Source of the DNA: Pseudomonas viridiflava
GTDB taxonomy: Bacteria; Pseudomonadota; Gammaproteobacteria; Pseudomonadales; Pseudomonadaceae
Direction of reading: 5' to 3'
Assembly: GCF_900582195.1 (NCBI RefSeq)
Contig: NZ_UTHA01000226.1
Coordinates: forward strand, 1 to 64,000
Length of the DNA stretch: 64,000 nucleotides
A program made the position numbers and the translations under genes. The stretch's first letter is position 1. Each line of letters starts with the position of its first letter. Shown here piece by piece: positions 17,829-24,636 of the stretch. Under the pieces are notes generated by a model, which was not told where the DNA came from, ran no database searches, and was given only the letters and a program-made list of their open reading frames with translations.

Positions 17829-18850
17829 TGTTCACTCCTTCTCCCCTTGGTCAACGTCGCGTTGCGCAGTTCAAGGCCAATCGGCGCGGGCGCTGGTCGC
17901 TGTGGCTGTTTATCGGCCTGTGCCTGATTTGTCTCGGCGGTGAGCTGATCGCCAACGACAAGCCGCTGGTGATCCGCTACCACGATGCTTTTTACTTCCC
18001 GATCCTCAGTGATTATCTGGAAACCGATTTCGGCGGCGAGCTACCGTTTCAACCGGATTACGCCAGCAATTACGTGCACAAGCTGATCGAGGATCAGGGC
18101 GGCTGGATGCTGTTTCCGCCGATCCCGTTCAGTTACGACACGGTCAATTACGACCTCAGCGAACCGGCGCCGAGCCCGCCGTCATCGAGTAACTGGCTGG
18201 GCACCGATGATCAGGCGCGCGACGTGTTGGCGCGGGTGATTTTCGGCACGCGGATTTCGATTCTGTTTGCGCTGATCCTCACCGCTGTCAGTGCGTTTAT
18301 CGGCATCGTTGCCGGGGCATTGCAGGGTTATTACGGCGGTTGGGTGGACTTGCTCGGGCAGCGCGTGCTGGAGATCTGGTCGGGGTTGCCGGTGCTGTAC
18401 CTGCTGATCATTTTGTCCGGTTTCGTCTCGCCGAGTTTCTGGTGGTTGCTGGGGATCATGGCGCTGTTTTCCTGGCTGGCGCTGGTCGATGTGGTGCGCG
18501 CCGAGTTTCTGCGGGGGCGCAATCTGGAATACGTCAAAGCCGCGCGGGCGCTGGGTCTGACCGACAACGAGCTGATGTGCCGGCACATCCTGCCCAACGC
18601 GATGACCTCCACCCTCACCTACCTGCCGTTCATTCTCACCGGCGCTATCGCCACCCTGACTGCGCTGGACTTTCTCGGCTTCGGCATGCCCGCCGGCACC
18701 GCGTCGCTGGGCGAACTGATCGGTCAAGCCAAGCGCAACCTGCAAGCGCCGTGGCTGGGGCTGACGGCGTTTTTCGCGTTGGCACTGATTCTTTCGTTGT
18801 TGGTTTTCATCGGTGAAGCCTGCCGAGATGCGTTTGATCCGAGGAGCTGA
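17828..18850 (+). CDS. yejE: Oligopeptide ABC transporter permease YejE
   Basis: A 340-residue second permease of the Yej importer. It has a first helix at about residues 23-43, a long periplasmic loop with the YejE-typical stretch DAFYFPILSDYLETDFGGEL, and then the conserved permease core NWLGTDDQARDVLARVIFG. The EAA loop is VKAARALGLTDNELMCRHIL. The start codon overlaps the yejB stop, and the stop is one base before the yejF start. Both permeases appear intact. Confidence 0.94.
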   Translation: MFTPSPLGQRRVAQFKANRRGRWSLWLFIGLCLICLGGELIANDKPLVIRYHDAFYFPILSDYLETDFGGELPFQPDYASNYVHKLIEDQGGWMLFPPIPFSYDTVNYDLSEPAPSPPSSSNWLGTDDQARDVLARVIFGTRISILFALILTAVSAFIGIVAGALQGYYGGWVDLLGQRVLEIWSGLPVLYLLIILSGFVSPSFWWLLGIMALFSWLALVDVVRAEFLRGRNLEYVKAARALGLTDNELMCRHILPNAMTSTLTYLPFILTGAIATLTALDFLGFGMPAGTASLGELIGQAKRNLQAPWLGLTAFFALALILSLLVFIGEACRDAFDPRS

Positions 18851-18851
18851 G

Positions 18852-20537
18852 ATGCACGACAACCTGATTGAAATTCGCGATCTGCGCGTGGCCTTCGCCG
18901 GGCAGGCAGTGGTGCACGGTCTGAACCTGGATATTCGTCGTGGCGAATGCCTGGCGCTGGTCGGTGAATCCGGCTCGGGCAAGTCGGTGACGGCGCATTC
19001 GATTCTGCGTTTGTTGCCGGGCAAGAACGTCAGCAGCAGCGGCGCGATCCGCTACAACGGCGTGGATTTATTGCACGCCAGCGAGCAGCAGATGCGCGGT
19101 TTGCGCGGCAACCGCATTGCGATGATTTTTCAGGAGCCGATGACTTCGCTGAATCCCCTGCACACCGTGGAAAAGCAGGTCAGCGAAGTGCTGGAAATTC
19201 ACAAAGGCCTGAAGGGCCGCGCGGCACGTGAGCGCACGTTGGAGTTGCTGGAACTGGTCGGCATTCACCAGCCTTTGCAGCGCTTGAAAGCCTATCCGCA
19301 TCAGCTTTCGGGCGGTCAGCGGCAACGGGTGATGATTGCCATGGCGCTGGCTAACGAACCTGAGTTGTTGATCGCTGACGAGCCGACTACAGCGCTGGAT
19401 GTCACGGTGCAGCAGAAGATTCTTGAGTTGCTGATCGAGCTGCAGCAGCGGCTGGGCATGTCGCTGTTGCTGATCAGCCATGACCTCAATCTGGTCCGGC
19501 GCATTGCGCAGCGAGTGTGCGTAATGCGTCAGGGCGAGATCGTTGAGCAGGCGGATTGCGAAGCGTTGTTTCGCGCACCGCAGCATCCTTACAGTCGCTT
19601 GTTGATCGAGGCTGAACCGAGCGGCGGGCCGGTGCCGAGTGAGTACGATCACAACCTGCTCGAAGTCGATGATTTGAAGGTCTGGTTTCCGTTGCCCAAA
19701 GCGCTGTTCAGTCGCCAGCAGGATTACATCAAAGCCGTGGACGGCGTGAGTTTCACCCTCCAGCGCGGCAAGACTTTGGGAATTGTCGGTGAGTCAGGTT
19801 CGGGCAAGTCGACGTTGGGCCAGGCGATCCTGCGGCTGGTCGAGTCCGAGGGCAATATCCGCTTCGGCAACAAGCAACTGAGCCTGCTCAATCAACGCTT
19901 GATGCGGCCCTTGCGGCGACAGATTCAAGTGGTGTTCCAGGATCCGTTCGGCAGCCTCAGCCCACGGATGTCGGTGCAGCAGATCATTGCCGAGGGCTTG
20001 CTGACTCACGGTATCGGTAACGAAGCCGAGCGTGAGGCGGCGGTGATCCGGGTGCTGGAGGAAGTCGGCCTCGATGCGCAGAGCCGTCATCGTTATCCCC
20101 ACGAGTTTTCCGGCGGCCAGCGCCAGCGAATCTCCATCGCCCGCGCACTGGTGCTGGAACCGGCGCTGATTCTGCTGGATGAGCCGACCTCGGCGCTGGA
20201 TCGTACGGTGCAGAAACAGGTGGTGGAGTTGTTGCGGCAGCTGCAGATCAAGCATGGGCTGACCTATTTGTTCATCAGCCATGATCTGGCGGTGGTGCAT
20301 GCGTTGGCGCATGACTTGATGGTGATCAAGGATGGCAAGGTGGTTGAGCAGGGTTCGTCGCGCGAGATTTTTGCGGCACCGCAACATCCGTACACCCAGG
20401 AACTGCTGAAAGCCTCCGGCCTGAAGCCCGCTGAAGAACCCTGTGGGAGCGAGCTTGCTCGCGAAGGCGGTGGTTCAGATATAAATGGGTCGACTGACAC
20501 TACGCATTCGCGAGCAAGCTCGCTCCCACAGTTTTGA
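18852..20537 (+). CDS. yejF: Fused oligopeptide ABC transporter ATPase YejF with REP-encoded tail
   Basis: A 561-residue tandem ATPase energising YejABEF. Domain 1 has Walker A GESGSGKSVTAHS (about residues 38-45) and signature LSGGQRQRVMIAMAL. Domain 2 has Walker A GESGSGKSTLGQ (about 314-321), signature FSGGQRQRISIARAL and a Walker B LILLDEPTSALD. Both sites are intact. The last ~32 residues (from about 530, PCGSELAREGGG... to SRASSLPQF) are translated from a REPIN at 20441-20531, so the original stop has been replaced and the C-terminus extended. The ATG follows GAGGAGCTGAG directly after the yejE stop. Confidence 0.94.
   Translation: MHDNLIEIRDLRVAFAGQAVVHGLNLDIRRGECLALVGESGSGKSVTAHSILRLLPGKNVSSSGAIRYNGVDLLHASEQQMRGLRGNRIAMIFQEPMTSLNPLHTVEKQVSEVLEIHKGLKGRAARERTLELLELVGIHQPLQRLKAYPHQLSGGQRQRVMIAMALANEPELLIADEPTTALDVTVQQKILELLIELQQRLGMSLLLISHDLNLVRRIAQRVCVMRQGEIVEQADCEALFRAPQHPYSRLLIEAEPSGGPVPSEYDHNLLEVDDLKVWFPLPKALFSRQQDYIKAVDGVSFTLQRGKTLGIVGESGSGKSTLGQAILRLVESEGNIRFGNKQLSLLNQRLMRPLRRQIQVVFQDPFGSLSPRMSVQQIIAEGLLTHGIGNEAEREAAVIRVLEEVGLDAQSRHRYPHEFSGGQRQRISIARALVLEPALILLDEPTSALDRTVQKQVVELLRQLQIKHGLTYLFISHDLAVVHALAHDLMVIKDGKVVEQGSSREIFAAPQHPYTQELLKASGLKPAEEPCGSELAREGGGSDINGSTDTTHSRASSLPQF
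20441..20531. repeat. REPIN-type palindrome pair inside yejF (copy A3)
   Basis: A complete inverted REP pair that is wholly in frame with yejF, with the stop TGA just after the right arm (20535-20537). It is the only copy in the window inside a coding sequence. Confidence 0.92.
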
Positions 20538-20655
20538 TTTGCAGTGATCTAAAAAATATTTGTTCGGCACTGCATCCAAACGCCTCCGTCACGGGTAGTC
20601 CCTGTAACAGCCCTCTTCGGCTGTCAGCGGTCTACCCTTTTCGGAGATAACACTG

Positions 20656-21177
20656 ATGAACATCACTCGACTGATTGGCCTCACCGGTTTGCTCGCCCTG
20701 TCCTCGACAACCTTCGCGCAAACCAGTTACCCCGACGCAATCAAAGTCCCGGACGGCCACAAGATCGCGATGGAAACCACCGGCGTTGGCGAGATCACCT
20801 ACGAGTGCCGCGACAAGCCCAACGCGGCCGGGCAGACCGAGTGGACCTTCGTCGGCCCGAAAGCGGTGCTCAATGATCGCAGCGGCAAGCAGGTCGGCAC
20901 TTACTTCGGCCCACCCGCCACCTGGCAGGCCAAGGACGGTTCGAAAGTCACCGGCACGCAGTTGGCCGTGGCGCCGTCAAGTCCGGGCAACCTGCCTTAT
21001 CAACTGGTCAAGGCCAATCCTGCCGAAGGCAAAGGCGCGATGAGCGGTGTGAGTTACATCCAGCGGGTCGCGCTCAAGGGCGGCGTGGCACCGGGCAGCG
21101 AGTGCACCACGGCGAACAAGGGCAAGCAGGAAGTGGTCAAGTACCAGGCCGATTACATTTTCTGGGCGGCGAACTGA
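20656..21177 (+). CDS. DUF3455 domain-containing secreted protein
   Basis: A 173-residue protein with a clear signal peptide (about residues 1-21, cleaved after TTFA) and a DUF3455 body: VPDGHKIAMETTGVGEITYEC near the mature start, WTFVGPKAVL, and the C-terminal YQADYIFWA. Two cysteines (about 56 and 155) could pair in the periplasm. The family has no established function. The ATG follows CGGAG. It stands alone upstream of the ECF sigma gene, on the same strand, with REPIN A4 between. Confidence 0.87.
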   Translation: MNITRLIGLTGLLALSSTTFAQTSYPDAIKVPDGHKIAMETTGVGEITYECRDKPNAAGQTEWTFVGPKAVLNDRSGKQVGTYFGPPATWQAKDGSKVTGTQLAVAPSSPGNLPYQLVKANPAEGKGAMSGVSYIQRVALKGGVAPGSECTTANKGKQEVVKYQADYIFWAAN

Positions 21178-21199
21178 CTTCTGGCACCACTGATAAACC

Positions 21200-21290
21200 C
21201 TGTGGGAGCGAGCTTGCTCGCGAAGGCGGAGTGTCAGTCAACACAGTCTTCTCTGACCGGCCGCCTTCGCGAGCAGGCTCGCTCCCACAG
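21200..21290. repeat. REPIN-type palindrome pair (copy A4)
   Basis: An inverted REP pair between the DUF3455 gene and the ECF sigma gene; the right arm carries the GCAGGC variant of the central GCAAGC. It separates the two genes transcriptionally or acts as a 3' stabiliser. Confidence 0.9.
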
Positions 21291-21339
21291 TGGACAATGC
21301 GTTCTGGATGTTTGCGGAATGTGAGCTAGATTGCACGAC

Positions 21340-21873
21340 ATGCCTTTAGCCGAATCCACATTCGATTACGAAGCCCGTCTCGCTGCCTGTGCCCGTGGCG
21401 AGCGGTCGGCCCTGCGCGATTTGTATGTGCAGGAAGGCCCGCGTCTGCTCGGCGTGGCCAAGCGGCTGGTGCGCGATACGGCGCTGGCGGAGGACATTGT
21501 TCATGAGGCGTTCATCAAGATCTGGAACGGCGCGGCGGGGTTTGACCCGGCGCGCGGTTCGGCGCGTGGCTGGATGTTCAGTGTGACCCGGCATCTGGCG
21601 CTGAATCTGCTGCGCGATCACGGCCGGGAAACGCCTTTCGACGAAGCTCACGAGGTGGCGGCGGACGATGACGGCTTCGACGCCCACGCGCATTCGGCGC
21701 GCATCCACCGTTGCCTGGAACAACTGGAGCCGCAACGCCGCGACTGCATCCTGCATGCGTATATCGACGGCTACAGCCACGCGCAGATTGCCGCGCGCCT
21801 CGACACGCCGCTGGGCACCGTCAAAGCGTGGATCAAACGCAGCCTCAACGCCTTGCGGGAGTGCATGGGATGA
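21340..21873 (+). CDS. ECF-type RNA polymerase sigma factor
   Basis: A 177-residue extracytoplasmic-function sigma factor. Sigma region 2 is at about residues 25-90 (RLVRDTALAEDIVHEAFIKIW, then ARGWMFSVTRHLALNLLR, which contacts the -10 element) and region 4 at about 115-170 (GYSHAQIAARLDTPLGTVKAW, the -35-binding helix-turn-helix). The ATG at 21340 gives a normal N-terminus; an in-frame TTG at 21331 is an alternative, and both have weak ribosome sites. Its stop overlaps the anti-sigma start (ATGA), so the two are translationally coupled. Confidence 0.93.
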   Translation: MPLAESTFDYEARLAACARGERSALRDLYVQEGPRLLGVAKRLVRDTALAEDIVHEAFIKIWNGAAGFDPARGSARGWMFSVTRHLALNLLRDHGRETPFDEAHEVAADDDGFDAHAHSARIHRCLEQLEPQRRDCILHAYIDGYSHAQIAARLDTPLGTVKAWIKRSLNALRECMG

Positions 21874-22562
21874 CCAGCGAATCAGCGCAAGACCGCGATG
21901 AACTGGCCGGCGAATATGTGCTCGGCACGCTTTCTTTTGAACAGCGAATCGAGGTGCAACGACGCTTGCCCAACGACCCCGAACTGCGTGCAGCGGTGGA
22001 TGCCTGGGAGCGGCGTCTGCTGGAGCTGACCGATCTGGCGCCCGCGCAACAACCCTCGGCGCAGTTGTGGCCGCGTATCGAACGCAGCCTGAACCGGCTC
22101 ACGGCAAAAGCGCCGTCGACTTCATGGTGGAACCTGCTGCCACTCTGGCGCGGGTTGAGTGCTATCGGACTGGCCGCCACATTGATTTTAGGCTCGATCC
22201 TGTTGACCCAGACCACGCCGAGACCAAGCTTTCTGGTGGTGCTGGTTGCGCCCCAGGACAAGGCGCCGGGCTGGGTGATTCAGGCAAGCGATTCGCGGGA
22301 GATTCAGTTGATTCCGTTGGGCGTGGTTGAGGTGCCGGCGGACAAGGCACTGGAATTCTGGACCAAGGCTGACGGCTGGCAAGGGCCGGTTTCGCTGGGA
22401 CTGGTCAAACCCGGGCAGGCCTTGTCGGTGCCGCTGGACAAGTTGCCGCCGCTGCAACCCAATCAGTTGTTCGAGCTGACACTTGAGGGTGCCAATGGCT
22501 CGCCGATTGGCAAACCGACCGGGCCGATTCAAGCGATCGGGCGTGCGGTGAAGGTGCTGTGA
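21870..22562 (+). CDS. Anti-sigma factor, RskA-like
   Basis: A 230-residue membrane anti-sigma factor paired with the preceding ECF sigma. The cytoplasmic N-terminus has the family opening DELAGEYVLGTL and FEQRIEVQRRL, but no HxxxCxxC zinc motif, so it is not a ZAS-type factor. One membrane helix lies at about residues 94-114 (GLSAIGLAATLILGSILL). The periplasmic C-terminus carries the anti-sigma-K (RskA) fold, ending PTGPIQAIG. It overlaps the sigma gene by four bases. The signal it senses cannot be told from sequence. Confidence 0.9.
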   Translation: MTSESAQDRDELAGEYVLGTLSFEQRIEVQRRLPNDPELRAAVDAWERRLLELTDLAPAQQPSAQLWPRIERSLNRLTAKAPSTSWWNLLPLWRGLSAIGLAATLILGSILLTQTTPRPSFLVVLVAPQDKAPGWVIQASDSREIQLIPLGVVEVPADKALEFWTKADGWQGPVSLGLVKPGQALSVPLDKLPPLQPNQLFELTLEGANGSPIGKPTGPIQAIGRAVKVL

Positions 22563-22694
22563 GGCTCTGGTCTGCGGGTTCTGGCAACCATCATCGGCAT
22601 CGATGTTCACCATCACGGCAATGAAGTTCTCATAAAAAATCTCCGGCGTAACATCTGCTCCATACCAACCAACAACACCCCGGAGCACACCATC

Positions 22695-23252
22695 ATGAAA
22701 CGCCAGACTCTTCTCAGCATCGCTTTCTCGGTTTTCGCAGTTAACGCTTTCGCCGCGACCCCGGCCCACACAATGATCGCCGCCGACGGCTCGGATCGTC
22801 TGTACCAGAACGCTGTTGCGGCGGATGGTTCTGACCGTCTGCAAGGCAACACTGTCGCCGCTGATGGCTCTGACCGTCTGCAAGGCAACACTGTCGCCGC
22901 TGATGGCTCTGACCGCCTGCAAGGCAACACCGTCGCCGCTGATGGCTCTGACCGCCTGCAAGGCAACACTGTCGCCGCTGATGGTTCTGATCGTCTGCAA
23001 GGCAACACCGTCGCCGCTGATGGCTCTGACCGCCTGCAAGGCAACACTGTCGCCGCTGATGGTTCTGATCGTCTGCAAGGCAACACTGTCGCCGCTGATG
23101 GCTCTGATCGCCTGCACGGCAACACTGTCGCCGCTGATGGCTCTGATCGTCTGCACGGCAACACTGTCGCCGCTGATGGTTCTGATCGCCTGCAAGGCAA
23201 CACTGTCGCCGAAGGTGGCGCAGATCGTTTGAACGAACTTCGCAACGCTTGA
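22695..23252 (+). CDS. Secreted protein of 13-residue tandem repeats
   Basis: A 185-residue protein with a signal peptide (about residues 1-21, VFAVNAFA^A) and then almost nothing but repeats. There are 11 units containing ADGSDRL, nine of them of the form TVAADGSDRL(Q/H)GN, and a final degenerate TVAEGGADRL. The DNA period is 39 bp. Differences between units are nearly all synonymous (GGT/GGC, GAC/GAT, CGT/CGC) except Gln to His in two units. No cysteines, membrane segment or known catalytic motif is seen. Asp and Gly spacing (ADGSD) hints at metal or calcium binding but does not match a defined RTX or EF-hand motif. The ATG follows CCGGAG, 132 bp after the anti-sigma gene, and a terminator follows it. 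Short repeat proteins with VAEGG(S/A)DRL units are known to me in pseudomonads, without a function. Confidence 0.85.
   Translation: MKRQTLLSIAFSVFAVNAFAATPAHTMIAADGSDRLYQNAVAADGSDRLQGNTVAADGSDRLQGNTVAADGSDRLQGNTVAADGSDRLQGNTVAADGSDRLQGNTVAADGSDRLQGNTVAADGSDRLQGNTVAADGSDRLHGNTVAADGSDRLHGNTVAADGSDRLQGNTVAEGGADRLNELRNA
22801..23220 (+). repeat. 39-bp tandem repeat array within the repeat protein gene
   Basis: About ten contiguous 39-bp units beginning GTCGCCGCTGATGG occur without spacers. Units differ at a handful of third-codon positions only. The array is coding, so it is a minisatellite-like tract likely to change copy number by slippage or recombination in multiples that keep the frame. Confidence 0.93.
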
Positions 23253-23280
23253 ATGAAGTGGAACACCGCAACACCCCAGA

Positions 23281-23310
23281 AAAACCCGGCTCACGTCAGC
23301 CGGGTTTTTT
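23281..23310. terminator. Bidirectional rho-independent terminator
   Basis: AAACCCGGCT-CACGTC-AGCCGGGTTTTTT forms a strong stem with T-runs on both strands. It sits between the repeat-protein gene and the convergent DUF1615 gene and can end both transcripts. Confidence 0.92.
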
Positions 23311-23323
23311 ATGCCTGGGTGTT

Positions 23324-24415
23324 TTATCCGGCCTTGGCCATGCAGCGCTTGTAGCGCTCGTCCACGCGTTTGGCGAACCACGCTGTAGTGAGCTTGCGGG
23401 TGATCTTCGGACTCTGCAGCACGATCCCCGGCAACACCGCACGCGGCAGCTTCTTCCCCTCCGCTTGCTCCGCCAGTTCGAATACCCGTTGATAGAGCTT
23501 GGTCTCTTCGAATTCCAGGGTTTTGCCCTTCTCCAGTTGATCGCGAATGGTCGGGTTGCGCATGCCCAAGGACTTGCCGAGGGTGCGTACCGCCAGTTCC
23601 GTGCCACCGGGCATGATCGAGTCGTAGCGGATCAGGTCGCCATCCAGCGCCAGTGGAATGCCTGAAGCGCGGCTCACCGCATTCTGAAATGCCGCATTGC
23701 GGCTGGCGTACCAGCCGGCGTTGAAATCAGCAAACCGGTACAACGGCTCGCGGTAACTCACCGGATAACCGAGCAAATGCGCGATACCGAAATACATGCC
23801 ACCACGGCGACTGAACACTTCACGGCGGATGGTGCCGTCCACCGGGTACGGATAATCCTTGGCGTGCTGTTCGGCAAATTCAATGCTGACCTGCATCGGC
23901 CCGCCGGTGTGCACCGGGTTGAAGCCGCCGAACAACGTGCGGCCCATCGGCACCCTGCCAATGAAGTCGTCGAAAATGCCACTGAGTTCTTTTTCACTGC
24001 GCGCCGCATTCAGGCGTTCGCTGTAGGTTTTGCCGTTGGTTGAACGCACTTGCAATGCGCCGCTGACCAACAGGCTAGGGATGTGCACTTTGGCGGCGCG
24101 ACGGTCGATTTCGTCGCGGGCGATCTTGCCCAGGCCGGGTACGGTCGGGTCAGCTTGAAAAGTGGATTCCTGTTCGGCAACGGCCAGCACCGAGCAGAGG
24201 TTTTGCGTGGTCGGGCTGATGTTCTGCGCGGCAAACGCGGCGTAGATGTCGGTGGCCCAGCCTTGCCGATCAGCCGTCTTGGCCGGCATCAGCCGCACGA
24301 TCTCGGCTTTCACTTCAGCTGGCGCACGGGGCAGCGGTTCCTGGCTGCGCTGCCCCGCGCAACCGGCGAGCACCAGCAATGCGGCGAGGGTGATCGGTAA
24401 TCGAAAGTTTTGCAT
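23324..24415 (-). CDS. DUF1615 family lipoprotein
   Basis: A 363-residue outer-membrane or periplasmic lipoprotein. The lipobox LVLAGC puts the lipidated Cys at residue 19. The body matches DUF1615: ADRQGWATDIYAAF, SVLAVAEQESTFQADPTVPGLG (an ESTF... stretch reminiscent of lytic transglycosylase-like Glu motifs), GGPMQVSIEFAE, and RRGGMYFGIAHLLGYP. The function of the family is not established; the Glu-containing AVAEQEST and GGPMQVS motifs resemble the SLT fold, which is inference. It converges with the repeat-protein gene on a shared terminator. Confidence 0.86.
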   Translation of the reverse strand: MQNFRLPITLAALLVLAGCAGQRSQEPLPRAPAEVKAEIVRLMPAKTADRQGWATDIYAAFAAQNISPTTQNLCSVLAVAEQESTFQADPTVPGLGKIARDEIDRRAAKVHIPSLLVSGALQVRSTNGKTYSERLNAARSEKELSGIFDDFIGRVPMGRTLFGGFNPVHTGGPMQVSIEFAEQHAKDYPYPVDGTIRREVFSRRGGMYFGIAHLLGYPVSYREPLYRFADFNAGWYASRNAAFQNAVSRASGIPLALDGDLIRYDSIMPGGTELAVRTLGKSLGMRNPTIRDQLEKGKTLEFEETKLYQRVFELAEQAEGKKLPRAVLPGIVLQSPKITRKLTTAWFAKRVDERYKRCMAKAG

Positions 24416-24460
24416 GAAGCTTTATCCAGTCCGTTAAGCCCGAACCACCATACACAATCC

Positions 24461-24488
24461 GTGCAGGAGCTGCCGCAGGCTCCTGCAC
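24461..24488. repeat. Short REP-like palindrome (family D)
   Basis: GTGCAGGAGC-TGCCGCAG-GCTCCTGCAC is a single compact palindrome between the divergent DUF1615 and receptor genes. It belongs to the common pseudomonad GGAGCTGCCGCAGGCT repeat class, different from the A copies. Confidence 0.75.
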
Positions 24489-24636
24489 AGGAATACGGGG
24501 ATTGAAGGGGTGATGACAAACTGATTGCAAAACGTTACTGAGAAAACCTATCATTTGTGCTTGGAGTCGCATTTGCGCAAGGAGTTCCGCGCCGCCCATA
24601 CTTTTTCCAACCGGCCGCGCGCCTCCAGGTCCCTAC

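Noticed and set aside
22801..23220. Possible CRISPR array
   Set aside because: Units are contiguous with no unique spacers, are fully in frame as codons, and no cas genes are near.
22188..23381. A 397-codon minus-strand frame across the repeat array
   Set aside because: It is a by-product of the 39-bp repeats, which leave several frames open. The plus-strand frame has a signal peptide, ribosome site and terminator.
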